Shown: positions 7,977 to 15,769, counted from the first letter of the stretch. The stretch is 64,000 nucleotides of DNA from Kingella oralis (GCF_014054985.1 NZ_CP059569.1:2294001-2358000); one strand, 5' to 3'. The notes: generated by a model not told the origin, from the sequence alone. Program-made: numbers and translations.

Positions 7977-8666
7977 ATGAAAACCCAACTGCTCGCCCTT
8001 TTGCTCCTTGCCGCCGGCGCATCGGCATCGGCGCACACCGCAACAGAAAAGGCGTTCACCTGCCCGATTGGCGGCGAAACCTTTTCGCAAATCATCGACA
8101 CCTCGGGCACCAGCTTCGGTATGATGACCGACACGCGCCCGGTCGGGCCGATTGCCGCGCCGTTTGCCATTCCGCAATGCCCCAAAAACAAATTCGTGAT
8201 GTTTAAAAACCAATTCAGCAAGGCAGAATTGGCGAAGTTTGAGCGCGTGGTCAACAGCGCGGAATACCAGCAAATCGCCGCGCAGTCGCCCAGCTATTTT
8301 GCATGGGGGCGTATGATGGAGCTGGCGGGCGAAAACACCGATGCGCAGCAAATGATGAATATTTTTTTAAAGGCAAGCTGGCAGAGCGAAAGCCAAGAAT
8401 CGTTTAGCAAAACGCTGGAATACGCCGATAAGGTGTTGGCAAACAAGGCAATCAGCAGCAAAGATGCCATTAACACGCAATTTTTGCGCGGCGAAATGCT
8501 GCGCAAGCTGGGGCGGTTTGACGAAGCCAAGCGCGTGTTTACCGCGCTGCAAAAAAATCCTGAAGTGAAAAAAGACCAACTGTTTAGCCAGCTTGCCGCG
8601 CTGCAACTGAGCTTGGTTGCCAAGAAAAGCATGGTGTCGGAGATTATTGATTTTGATAAGAAATAG
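7977..8666 (+). CDS. Exported hypothetical protein with tetratricopeptide-like helices
   Basis: Not recognised as a named family. A signal peptide (hydrophobic residues 4-18, cut after A-S-A) directs export. The mature protein has C-P-I-G-G-E-T-F near residue 28 and a second cysteine in P-Q-C-P near 63, followed by helical C-terminal two thirds with a TPR-like R-G-E-M-L-R-K-L-G-R-F-D-E-A-K segment near residue 170. The start is supported by AAAGGAATCCC. It is flanked by DUS pairs on both sides and is likely a single-gene transcript. Confidence 0.7.
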   Translation: MKTQLLALLLLAAGASASAHTATEKAFTCPIGGETFSQIIDTSGTSFGMMTDTRPVGPIAAPFAIPQCPKNKFVMFKNQFSKAELAKFERVVNSAEYQQIAAQSPSYFAWGRMMELAGENTDAQQMMNIFLKASWQSESQESFSKTLEYADKVLANKAISSKDAINTQFLRGEMLRKLGRFDEAKRVFTALQKNPEVKKDQLFSQLAALQLSLVAKKSMVSEIIDFDKK

Positions 8667-8668
8667 GG

Positions 8669-8707
8669 TTTTCAGGCTGCCTATGTGAACACAAGGCAGC
8701 CTGAAAA
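8669..8707 (+). terminator. Inverted DUS pair
   Basis: TTTTCAGGCTGCC and GGCAGCCTGAAAA separated by 13 bases, directly after the preceding stop codon. Confidence 0.5.
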
Positions 8708-8807
8708 AGAATAAATAGATGACTATAAAAGAAAATTTCGCAAACCAAACGGTTAGCCCATTACCCTACGCTTATTCACAAATTACTCAATCCAATAGGA
8801 GAAAGTC

Positions 8808-9455
8808 ATGCTCGGTGTTGCCATTTTGCTCGGTTTAGCCCTGTGGTTCATTATTGTTTGTCTTGCCACATTTTTACCGTTGATACTGATTAAAAACAAG
8901 CGTGCTGCGTGCATCGTTGCTTTTATTGGTTTTATGCTCACCTTTGGTGGCTGGTGGATTAAATGGTTCATTGAGGGGCAACGTACCTATTGGGCAGGAG
9001 TGGAAGCCTGCAAGCAGGCAAAACTGACTATCTATGTACAGCCTGAAAAATGGATTGAAATGGTAGGCGGGCATAAGGCTTGGCAGGAACTTGCCGATTC
9101 CGAAGAAAAAGAAATGTCCGAGCTCTCCGAAAAAGAAAAGCAGACATATCCCGCTACATTCACTTTTAAAGGAATTAAATATGACTTTCACTACATAACC
9201 CATAAGCGTGTATTAGTCTATGGTACAGACCATTATGCATTTAATGATTACGCAAGTTTAGATAGCTATCTTTACTACGATTGGGAAACCAAGACCGTAC
9301 TATATACATATACTTGGTTCTCTGGAAATGGCAATTCTATCGTAAACGTAGCTGGCGTAAGTTTATCCAATCTACTCGGCATCCGAAATGGGCATAAAGA
9401 GTGTAACCCTGAGAATGAACTTGAAATATATAAAAAATATTTTTATTGGAAATAA
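8808..9455 (+). CDS. Hypothetical membrane-anchored protein
   Basis: Unrecognised 215-residue protein. Two N-terminal membrane helices (about residues 3-25 and 32-52) are followed by a soluble, acidic and aromatic-rich domain with two cysteines (near residues 67 and 204). A degenerate DUS encodes V-Q-P-E-K-W. The gene and its flanks are clearly richer in A+T than the neighbours, with many AAA/TTT codons, which suggests acquisition from elsewhere. A good ribosome site (AGGAGAAAGTC) precedes the ATG. Confidence 0.65.
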   Translation: MLGVAILLGLALWFIIVCLATFLPLILIKNKRAACIVAFIGFMLTFGGWWIKWFIEGQRTYWAGVEACKQAKLTIYVQPEKWIEMVGGHKAWQELADSEEKEMSELSEKEKQTYPATFTFKGIKYDFHYITHKRVLVYGTDHYAFNDYASLDSYLYYDWETKTVLYTYTWFSGNGNSIVNVAGVSLSNLLGIRNGHKECNPENELEIYKKYFYWK

Positions 9456-9476
9456 CCTAAACTAGGAGATGAACAA

Positions 9477-9569
9477 ATGAGTAAACATACCATTCAACAA
9501 ATTGCCAATTACACCGCTCTGGTAAAAGTTAACCATGCCAATTTTGCCAACAGCAAGCAAATCGGATAA
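9477..9569 (+). CDS. Short ORF of 30 codons, possible gene remnant
   Basis: ATG preceded by an excellent AGGAGATGAACAA, starting 21 bases after the upstream stop. It encodes a 30-residue peptide rich in Asn, Lys and Ala and then ends at TAA. The strong ribosome site and short product suggest the 5' stub of a truncated second gene of the AT-rich unit. It could also be a genuine small protein. Confidence 0.4.
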   Translation: MSKHTIQQIANYTALVKVNHANFANSKQIG

Positions 9570-9706
9570 TTGACACAAAGTAAAGCTAAACATAGCGCAC
9601 CATAATGTCGCAAAATGATTTCTGCTCCCCCTTAACCCCAAAATAAATTTTAGGCTGCCTTTATGAAACACACAAAGGCAGCCTGAAAACAATCCCCCCA
9701 ACACGC

Positions 9707-9744
9707 TTTCAGGCTGCCTAACATCCCATTAGGCAGCCTGAAAA
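9707..9744 (-). terminator. Inverted DUS pair at hemA 3' end
   Basis: TTTCAGGCTGCC and GGCAGCCTGAAAA, 14 bases apart, 20 bases beyond the hemA stop. A further pair lies at about 9650-9690. Confidence 0.5.
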
Positions 9745-9763
9745 CTATTTTTCTATCACCAAC

Positions 9764-11032
9764 TCAATGCGGCAAGTGATAAACCTGCGCCAACGCTTTG
9801 ACTACATGAATATCATGCGAATCAGCTTTGTTTAACGCGCGGGTGGGCGAATGCAGCAGCTTGTTGGTAAGCTGCACCGACAGACGTTCCAGCACTTCTT
9901 CGGGCGGCGTGCCTTTGGCAAGCTGGCGCATGGCGTGGTTGAGCACTTGCTGGCGGGCGCGTTCGCCTTCATCGCGCAGGGCGCAAATCAGCGGCACGCG
10001 CTGGCGGCTTTGTTGCCATGCCACAAATTCGTTCACTTTGGCTTGCACCATCGCTTCGGCTTGGGCGGCGGCGGCGGCGCGGGCTTCTTTGCCGTGCGCC
10101 ACGCGCTCTGCCATGTCGTCCACGGTAAACAAGGCGATGTGGGGCAGCTCGGCAATGCTGGCTTCTATGTCGCGCGGCACGGCTAAATCCAGCATAAATT
10201 GGGTTTTACTCGCGTCGCTCGTTTTCAGGCTGCCTGTGCGTTGCGCGACGGCGTGTGCCATCATATCGCGCGTAATCACGGGCAATTCGCTGCCGGTGCA
10301 AGAGATGATGATGTCGTAGCGGTGCAGGATTTCGGGCAGGGCTTCCAGCTTGCAGGCTTGCGCGTCGTTGCCCAGTTTGCTGCACAGGTTTGCGGCACGG
10401 GTGAGCGTGCGGTTGGCAACCATCAGGCTGCGCGGCTGTTTGGCGGCAAAATAGGTTGCCACGCTTTCGTTCATTTCGCCCGCGCCCACGAACAACACAT
10501 TCAGGCTGCCGATGTCGCCCACGCTTTGCTCTGCCATGCGCACCGCCGCGCTTGCCATGGAAACCACGTTGTCGCCCACGCCGCTTAGGCTGCGCACTTC
10601 TTTGGCAGCCTGAAACGTGCGTTGGAACAGGGCGTTGAGCCATGTGCTGATGCTGCCTTGTTCGCGCGCGATGCGCACGGCTTCTTTCATTTGCCCCAAA
10701 ATTTGCGCCTCGCCCAGCACCATGCTGTCCAAGCCGCAGGCAACGCGGAAGGCGTGGCGGATGGTTTCGCTGCACCCGAGGGTGTAAAGATAGGGTCGGA
10801 TGTCGTCGGCGTTTACGCCTTGGTAGTCCGCCAACCAGTTGATAATCATCTCGGCATCGCCCACGCAATACAGCTCGGTGCGGTTGCAGGTGGAAAGGAT
10901 AACGGCTTCGGCAGCGGCGTTCACGCTCAAATCGCGCACGGCTTCGGGCAACGCAGCGGCGGCAAAGGCAAGCTGCTCGCGGATGGCTAGGGGGGCGGTT
11001 TGGTGGTTGAGCCCAATAACGGTGAGTTTCAT
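9764..11032 (-). CDS. hemA: Glutamyl-tRNA reductase
   Basis: First step of tetrapyrrole synthesis by the C5 pathway: NADPH reduction of glutamyl-tRNA to glutamate 1-semialdehyde. The 422-residue length is typical. The catalytic cysteine is C49 in S-T-C-N-R-T-E-L-Y, the tRNA/substrate helix carries G-E-A-Q-I-L-G-Q near 108, and the NADPH site is V-G-A-G-E-M near 182. A DUS plus adjacent bases inserts G-S-L-K-T-S-D-A-S-K at residues 267-276, just before the conserved F-M-L-D-L-A-V-P-R-D. A Fur-box-like sequence lies 86 bases upstream of its start. Confidence 0.95.
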   Translation of the reverse strand: MKLTVIGLNHQTAPLAIREQLAFAAAALPEAVRDLSVNAAAEAVILSTCNRTELYCVGDAEMIINWLADYQGVNADDIRPYLYTLGCSETIRHAFRVACGLDSMVLGEAQILGQMKEAVRIAREQGSISTWLNALFQRTFQAAKEVRSLSGVGDNVVSMASAAVRMAEQSVGDIGSLNVLFVGAGEMNESVATYFAAKQPRSLMVANRTLTRAANLCSKLGNDAQACKLEALPEILHRYDIIISCTGSELPVITRDMMAHAVAQRTGSLKTSDASKTQFMLDLAVPRDIEASIAELPHIALFTVDDMAERVAHGKEARAAAAAQAEAMVQAKVNEFVAWQQSRQRVPLICALRDEGERARQQVLNHAMRQLAKGTPPEEVLERLSVQLTNKLLHSPTRALNKADSHDIHVVKALAQVYHLPH

Positions 11033-11117
11033 AACGTGGTTTGTATTATTGGAAATGATTGGCGCGATTATAGCAAAAAATAAAGAGCTTATTGAAACTT
11101 TAAGATTTTGACTATTA

Positions 11118-11136
11118 AATGCGATTCATTCTCATC
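11118..11136. promoter_or_regulatory. Fur-box-like operator between hemA and pdxH
   Basis: AATGCGATTCATTCTCATC differs at three positions from the canonical AATGAGAATCATTCTCATT. It lies in the divergent region, 86 bases before hemA and 73 before pdxH, just upstream of the pdxH -35 box. Iron regulation of a haem-synthesis gene would be sensible; binding is not shown. Confidence 0.5.
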
Positions 11137-11149
11137 TGGGATGTCAGTT

Positions 11150-11178
11150 TTGCTCTATATTTGGCATAGGCATATAAT
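11150..11178 (+). promoter_or_regulatory. Sigma-70 type promoter of pdxH
   Basis: TTGCTC at 11150-11155 and a perfect TATAAT at 11173-11178, with a 17-base spacer, 31 bases before the pdxH ATG. Confidence 0.6.
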
Positions 11179-11208
11179 TAAATTTTCCACGCATGTTTGG
11201 GGAATCAC

Positions 11209-11841
11209 ATGGATTTGCACGCGATCCGGCAGGATTACAGCAAGCAGGAATTATCCGAGGCGCAATGTTTGGCGGACCCGATTGAGCAGTTTGAATTATG
11301 GCTGAACGAGGCGATGGCGGCGCAGGTAAACGAGCCGACGGCGATGAACGTGGCAACGGTGGGTGCGGATAACCGCCCCACTAATCGCGTGGTGCTGTTG
11401 AAAGAAGTGAACCCGCAGGGTTTTGTTTTTTTTACCAATTACGCCAGCCGCAAGGGGCAGGCGCTGGCGCAGCATCCGTTTGCCGCGCTCACTTTCTTTT
11501 GGCCTGAATTGGAACGACAGGTGCGCATCGAGGGGCAGGTTTTCAGGCTGCCCGAACACGAATCGGATGCCTATTTTGCCAGCCGCCCCTACACCAACCG
11601 CGTGGGTGCGTGGGCGAGCGAGCAAAGCCAGCCGATTGCGAACAAGGCGGTGCTGGTGGCGCGCGCGGCGATGTTTGGCGCGCGGCATCCGTTGAAAGTG
11701 CCGCGTCCGCCGCATTGGGGCGGCTATGTGGTGCGGCCCGACCGCGTGGAATTTTGGCAGGGGCGGCCCAGTCGTTTGCACGACCGCGTGTGTTATGTGC
11801 TGGCGGATGGCGCGTGGCAAAAAATGCGGCTTGCGCCGTAG
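11209..11841 (+). CDS. pdxH: Pyridoxamine 5'-phosphate oxidase
   Basis: FMN enzyme oxidising pyridoxine/pyridoxamine 5'-phosphate to pyridoxal phosphate. From this ATG the protein is 210 residues and begins M-D-L-H-A-I-R, matching the neisserial PdxH N-terminus I recall. Motifs: A-M-N-V-A-T-V, R-V-V-L-L-K, F-F-T-N-Y-x-S-R-K-G, S-R-P-Y-T-N-R-V-G-A-W-A-S and the C-terminal W-Q-G-R-P-S-R-L-H-D-R. A DUS within the gene encodes F-R-L-P-E. The product supplies the cofactor used, for example, by Alr. Confidence 0.95.
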   Translation: MDLHAIRQDYSKQELSEAQCLADPIEQFELWLNEAMAAQVNEPTAMNVATVGADNRPTNRVVLLKEVNPQGFVFFTNYASRKGQALAQHPFAALTFFWPELERQVRIEGQVFRLPEHESDAYFASRPYTNRVGAWASEQSQPIANKAVLVARAAMFGARHPLKVPRPPHWGGYVVRPDRVEFWQGRPSRLHDRVCYVLADGAWQKMRLAP

Positions 11842-11886
11842 TTTTCAGGCTGCCTTGATAGGCAAACTGATAGGCAGCCTGAAAAT
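11842..11886 (+). terminator. Inverted DUS pair after pdxH
   Basis: TTTTCAGGCTGCC and GGCAGCCTGAAAA directly after the stop codon; a third DUS follows at about 11900. Confidence 0.45.
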
Positions 11887-11951
11887 GGCGTAAACATGGT
11901 TTTCAGGCTGCCGATTGAGCGATAAAACAATAATCAAGAGGAACAAAAACA

Positions 11952-12227
11952 ATGGCAAAAAAATTTCCCATTTTCCCCAAGCATCCCGAGCGGATTTGCT
12001 GGGGCTGCGACAAATATTGCAAGGATGATGATTTGCTGTGCGGCAACGGCTGCGAGCGGATTCAGCATCCGATTGAGCTGGACGGTCCCGAGTGGTACAA
12101 AAACGGCGATTGGAGCAATTTGCTGAGCAAAGAGCAGCAGATTGAGCTGGGTTTGATTGCGCCCGAGCCGGAGCCTGCGGCCGCGCCGAAAGTGAAGCCG
12201 CATATCAAGCTGCCGGTTAAGCGATAA
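11952..12227 (+). CDS. DUF3079-family small cysteine-rich protein
   Basis: A 91-residue protein with P-I-F-P-K-H-P-E-R-I-C-W-G-C-D-K-Y-C near the N-terminus and a further C-G-N-G-C pair, which matches what I know of DUF3079. The cysteine spacing (CxxC, then C and CxxxC) suggests a bound metal, probably zinc; no function is established. The C-terminus is a proline/alanine-rich tail. The ATG is preceded by AAGAGGAACAAAAACA. A strong hairpin terminator follows. Confidence 0.8.
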   Translation: MAKKFPIFPKHPERICWGCDKYCKDDDLLCGNGCERIQHPIELDGPEWYKNGDWSNLLSKEQQIELGLIAPEPEPAAAPKVKPHIKLPVKR

Positions 12228-12249
12228 GGTCGGGGCAGCCTGAAAAGGC

Positions 12250-12284
12250 AAACACGCTTTGCGGCGGGGCAAAGCGTGTTTTTG
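12250..12284 (+). terminator. Rho-independent terminator
   Basis: AACACGCTTTG and CAAAGCGTGTT make an 11-base stem with loop CGGCGGGG, followed by TTTTGTTGG. Confidence 0.8.
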
Positions 12285-12315
12285 TTGGTTGCAGCCAATC
12301 ACATGTTGCAACGAA

Positions 12316-12359
12316 AAAGGCAGCCTGAAAACGAGTTCCCCCGTTTTCAGGCTGCCTTT
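12316..12359. terminator. Inverted DUS pair between converging genes
   Basis: AAAGGCAGCCTGAAAACG and its complement flank a 9-base loop; it serves the 3' end of rpmE on the minus strand and also faces the plus-strand terminator. Confidence 0.55.
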
Positions 12360-12370
12360 GCGGGCATAAA

Positions 12371-12592
12371 TCAAACCGAACGTTTGAACATATTGCCGTA
12401 TTTTTGATTGAATTTGTCCACGCGGCCTGCGGTGTCCACAATTTTTTGTTTGCCTGTGTAGAAAGGATGGCAGTTTGAGCAAACCTCAATGTTGAAGTTT
12501 TCTTTTGCCATGGTGGATTTGGTTACGAATTGGTTGCCGCAAGAGCAAGTAACATTCACTTCATGGTATTCGGGATGAATTTCAGGTTTCAT
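12371..12592 (-). CDS. rpmE: 50S ribosomal protein L31 (zinc-binding type)
   Basis: 73 residues, the normal length of the C+ form of L31. The four zinc ligands are C-S-C near residues 16-18 and C-S-N-C near 37-40. Conserved N-terminal K-P-E-I-H-P-E-Y and F-Y-T-G-K-Q-K-I-V-D-T-A-G-R-V-D block. A purine-rich AAGGAAAAAAC precedes the ATG. The zinc-containing paralogue is the one made when zinc is sufficient. Confidence 0.95.
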   Translation of the reverse strand: MKPEIHPEYHEVNVTCSCGNQFVTKSTMAKENFNIEVCSNCHPFYTGKQKIVDTAGRVDKFNQKYGNMFKRSV

Positions 12593-12762
12593 GTTTTTTC
12601 CTTAAAAAAGCGAGCGTAGGGGTTTTGCCTGCGCCTCATTGAACGAAGCCGCGCATTATCCTGATTTTTCATTTGTTTGGCAAGAAGCCGGTGCTTTTGT
12701 GCATTTAAGGCAGCCTGAAAATCCAGTACAATCCCCCGCTTTATTTTCCCAAGCACAAACCA

Positions 12763-13233
12763 ATGAAATACCTTCCCTATGGGCTGGTTGCCCTTGCCGC
12801 CATCATCCTTGACCAAATCAGCAAATCCGCCGTACTTGCCCGTTTTGAATACCAAGAGCGGCTCAACATCATCCCCCATTTTTTTGACCTTACACTGGTG
12901 TACAACCCCGGTGCAGCGTTTAGCTTTCTTGCCGACATGGGCGGCGCGCAGAAATATTTGTTTATCGTGCTGGCGTTTGTGATTAGCGGCTATCTGGCGC
13001 GCGGCATCGCCAAAAACGAATTCGGCAAGCTGGGCAACTGGGCAGCGGCGATGATTATCGGCGGCGCGTTGGGCAACGTGATTGACCGCTTTGTGCACGA
13101 GAAAGTGGTGGATTTTTTGCTGTTTTACTGGGGCGAGCATTATTACCCCGCGTTTAACGTTGCCGACAGTTTTATCTGCGTGGGCGCGGTGTTGCTGGCG
13201 ATTGACAGCATCAAGCATAAAAAGGCAGCCTGA
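12763..13233 (+). CDS. lspA: Lipoprotein signal peptidase (signal peptidase II)
   Basis: Inner-membrane aspartyl protease that removes signal peptides from prolipoproteins. 156 residues with four membrane helices. Catalytic aspartates are D108 in G-N-V-I-D-R-F and D135 in F-N-V-A-D-S; the conserved Y-N-P-G-A-A-F-S-F is near residue 47. A DUS supplies the last codons (K-A-A). Several lipoproteins in this window would be its substrates. In Neisseria lspA is normally followed by ispH; here an Abi gene lies between them. Confidence 0.95.
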   Translation: MKYLPYGLVALAAIILDQISKSAVLARFEYQERLNIIPHFFDLTLVYNPGAAFSFLADMGGAQKYLFIVLAFVISGYLARGIAKNEFGKLGNWAAAMIIGGALGNVIDRFVHEKVVDFLLFYWGEHYYPAFNVADSFICVGAVLLAIDSIKHKKAA

Positions 13234-13235
13234 AA

Positions 13236-14175
13236 ATGGCATTCGCACCATACAAACCATGGCTATCCTTTGCCGACCAAGTTATTCAGCTCAAAAAGCG
13301 TGGCTTGTTTATTAACGATGACCAAGATGCTGAATTTCAACTGGCGCAAATTGGTTATTATCGGCTAAGCGGCTATTTTTATCCTTTTCGCGAACGCGAC
13401 AACTCGGGAAACCGTAGCAACAACTTTGTTGCAGGTACGCAATTTGACCACATTCTTGCGTTGTATCATTTTGATACAACAATTAAGCTGCTTGCATTGG
13501 AAGCCATGCAATATATTGAAATTGCTTTGCGGGTGCAGATTGCTTATGCATTAGGAAAACACAATGCCATCGCGCATACTCAATCTCGGTTTTTCAATCC
13601 CAAATTTAAGCATCAAGATTGGTTGGATAAATATCAAGAACTGCTTAATGCAGCCTTAAATTCAGAAAAAAAGGATAAAAAGCATATTGGTTTTGTGCTG
13701 CATAATGTAACCAAATATGGCGGTCTGCCTATTTGGGTGGCTTGTGAATTATGGGATTTTGGTGCGATGTCTAGATTATTTCAGGGAATGCAAGCGACAG
13801 ATAGAGATGGCATCGCCAAAATATTTCATTTATCTGCCACTCAACTAGAAAGCCATTTGCAATCTTTTAATTTTGTGCGCAATGTAGCCGCTCATCATGG
13901 GCGACTATGGAATAGAAACATGATTGGCAGGCCTAAGTTTAAAAAATTGCAAGGGCAACAATGGCAATTATTAGATGAAAATGCTGTTTTTGTGGTGTTT
14001 TGTTTAATGCAACGTATGCTACAAAAAGATTTGCCCTCAAAGTGATTGGAAATTGCGCTTTCAGCAGGCGTTAGCATTATTTCCGCAGCACAATGCCGCC
14101 ATGAATGAAGTGAATTTGAACACTTTTGGCATACACAAAAAGATTGATTTAAACCGCTGGAATTTATGGCGGTAA
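13236..14175 (+). pseudogene. Abi_2-family (AbiD/AbiF-like) abortive-infection gene with a C-terminal frameshift
   Basis: The intact frame (13236-14045, 269 residues) has the Abi_2 hallmarks: Q-I-G-Y-Y-R-L-S-G-Y near residue 38 and R-N-V-A-A-H-H-G-R-L-W-N-R near 210. These proteins abort phage infection in Lactococcus and look like RNA-targeting HEPN-type toxins through the R-N-x-x-x-H motif, which is present. The frame stops at 14045, but the next frame continues S-D-W-K-L-R-F-Q to a TAA at 14173, which looks like the usual C-terminal tail of the family. Dropping one A of the A5 run at 14023-14027 joins the two. The gene is AT-rich, lies two bases after lspA and is flanked by DUS, so it looks inserted. 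The N-terminal and HEPN parts could still work without the tail. Confidence 0.75.
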
Positions 14176-14183
14176 AAAGAAAG

Positions 14184-14246
14184 CCCCCAAATCCGCATCA
14201 CATTAAAACTAATGTCAAAGCCTTCGGCTTCGCGGATAAGGGGGGG
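14184..14246. repeat. Inverted repeat between the Abi gene and ispH
   Basis: CCCCCAAATCCGC (14184-14196) is complementary, with one mismatch, to GCGGATAAGGGGGG (from 14232). The 35-base loop includes AAGCCTTCGGCTT, itself a small hairpin. It may be a terminator or the relic of a small element. Confidence 0.35.
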
Positions 14247-14373
14247 TTGTTGGTATGAATTATATCGTCGAACTCAAATAATTCGCAAATGTATTTTCAG
14301 GCTGCCTCATCTGGCATCTAGCTACAACACCAAAGGCAGCCTGAAAATCCAAACCCCCATCAAGAGAGCCCCC

Positions 14374-15309
14374 ATGACCCAAAAAACCATTATGCTCGCT
14401 AACCCACGCGGTTTTTGCGCGGGCGTGGACCGAGCCATTTCCATAGTAGAACGCGCGTTAGAGTTATTTGGCGCGCCGATTTATGTGCGCCACGAAGTCG
14501 TGCACAACAAATTTGTGGTGGATGGCTTGCGCGATAAAGGCGCGATTTTTATTGACGACTTGGCGGATGTGCCCGCAGGCGCAACGCTGATTTACTCGGC
14601 GCACGGCGTATCCAAAGCGGTGCAAGCCGAAGCCGCCGAGCGCGGTTTTCGCGTGTTTGATGCCACTTGCCCGCTGGTTACCAAAGTGCACAAGCAAGTG
14701 GCGCGACTGGATGCGCAGGGCTATCAAATTATTATGATTGGGCACGCGGGGCACGTGGAGGTGGAAGGCACAATGGGGCAACTGCCCAGCGGCAAAATGC
14801 TGTTGGTGCAAACGGTGGAGGATGTGGCGGATTTGGTGGTAGCCAACCCCGATAAGCTGGCGTATGTGAGCCAAACCACGCTGTCGGTGGACGAAACCGC
14901 CGATATCATCGCCGCCCTCAACGCGCGTTTTCCGCTTATCAACAATCCGCACAAGGAAGACATTTGCTACGCCACCACCAATCGCCAAGCGGCGGTAAAA
15001 GAATTGGCGGCGGATTGCGATATTGTGATTGTGGTTGGCTCGCCCAATTCGTCTAACAGCAACCGTTTGCGCGAAGTGGCAACGCAGCGCGGCGTGGAGG
15101 CGTATATGGTGGACAACGCTTCGTTGTTGCAACGCGAATGGTTTAACGGCAAGAACAAGGTGGGCGTAACGGCGGGAGCGAGCGCGCCCGAGGTGCTGGT
15201 GCAGCAAGTGATTCAGCAAATTAAAGATTGGGGCGTGGATAAGGTGGAACAGGGCGATGCGGTGGACGAGCATATGGTGTTTGCCTTGCCCAAGGAGTTG
15301 CGCGAATAG
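14374..15309 (+). CDS. ispH: 4-hydroxy-3-methylbut-2-enyl diphosphate reductase
   Basis: Last step of the MEP isoprenoid pathway, yielding IPP and DMAPP with an iron-sulfur cluster. The 311-residue protein has the three cluster cysteines C15 (R-G-F-C-A-G-V), C99 (D-A-T-C-P-L-V) and C198 (I-C-Y-A-T-T-N-R-Q), and the S-S-N-S-N-R-L segment near 230. The ATG at 14374 was chosen over the longer frame from 14212, which only adds DUS-encoded and unlike sequence. A DUS pair precedes the gene. The neighbouring lspA and ispH are normally adjacent in Neisseria. Confidence 0.95.
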   Translation: MTQKTIMLANPRGFCAGVDRAISIVERALELFGAPIYVRHEVVHNKFVVDGLRDKGAIFIDDLADVPAGATLIYSAHGVSKAVQAEAAERGFRVFDATCPLVTKVHKQVARLDAQGYQIIMIGHAGHVEVEGTMGQLPSGKMLLVQTVEDVADLVVANPDKLAYVSQTTLSVDETADIIAALNARFPLINNPHKEDICYATTNRQAAVKELAADCDIVIVVGSPNSSNSNRLREVATQRGVEAYMVDNASLLQREWFNGKNKVGVTAGASAPEVLVQQVIQQIKDWGVDKVEQGDAVDEHMVFALPKELRE

Positions 15310-15312
15310 TAG

Positions 15313-15345
15313 AGGCAGCCTGAAAATTGGATTTCAGGCTGCCTT
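15313..15345 (+). terminator. Inverted DUS pair after ispH
   Basis: AGGCAGCCTGAAAA and TTTCAGGCTGCCT with a 6-base loop, four bases beyond the stop codon. Confidence 0.5.
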
Positions 15346-15394
15346 AAACCTTGCGTGGTAAGCTACGCCGATACCTATCAAAAAAGATATCATC

Positions 15395-15601
15395 ATGCAA
15401 ACCGCCAAAATCTTTATTACAGGGCGTTCCCAAGCCGTTCGCTTACCCCAAGCCTTTCAGTTTGATACATCAGAAGTCATCATCCAGCATTTTGGCAACG
15501 GTATTTTGCTGATGCCCAAAAACAATAATTGGCAAAGCCTGTGCGAAGCCGTTGCCGAGTTTGAACCCGATTTTGTGCTGGAACGCGGCGAGCAAGCCTA
15601 A
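15395..15601 (+). CDS. VapB-type antitoxin (AbrB/MazE-like), without a toxin partner
   Basis: The 68-residue protein follows the VapB pattern: N-terminal A-K-I-F-I-T-G-R-S-Q-A-V-R-L-P swapped-hairpin DNA-binding domain, G-N-G-I-L-L-M-P-K strand, then W-x-x-L and a C-terminal F-E-P-D-F toxin-binding tail. Normally a PIN-domain RNase gene (vapC) follows at once. Here the next 170 bases hold only a DUS pair and the murA promoter; a short reading F-I-L-D-N-W-I at about 15622 faintly recalls a PIN N-terminus. Either an orphan left after toxin loss or a stand-alone regulator. Confidence 0.75.
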   Translation: MQTAKIFITGRSQAVRLPQAFQFDTSEVIIQHFGNGILLMPKNNNWQSLCEAVAEFEPDFVLERGEQA

Positions 15602-15652
15602 AAACGAGTTGCGAGGCATATCTGTTTATACTGGATAACTGGATTACCCCCC

Positions 15653-15696
15653 AAAGGCAGCCTGAAAATGAATCCCCCATTTTCAGGCTGCCTTTT
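15653..15696 (+). terminator. Inverted DUS pair upstream of murA
   Basis: AAAGGCAGCCTGAAAATG pairs with CATTTTCAGGCTGCCTTT around an 8-base loop, followed by TTG. A good terminator structure between the antitoxin and murA. Confidence 0.6.
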
Positions 15697-15721
15697 GCCC
15701 ACGCCCGCCCCCGCTTTAAGC

Positions 15722-15727
15722 TATAAT
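15722..15727 (+). promoter_or_regulatory. -10 element of murA
   Basis: TATAAT 43 bases before the murA ATG. The nearest -35-like TTGCCC is 21 bases upstream, a long spacing. Confidence 0.45.
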
Positions 15728-15769
15728 CGCGCCCATTTTTCAAGCAACAGATTCAGGGAATAGAAACCT

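Noticed and set aside
12589..13260. 223-codon minus-strand frame opposite lspA
   Set aside because: It mirrors the strongly supported lspA gene and has no recognisable domain.
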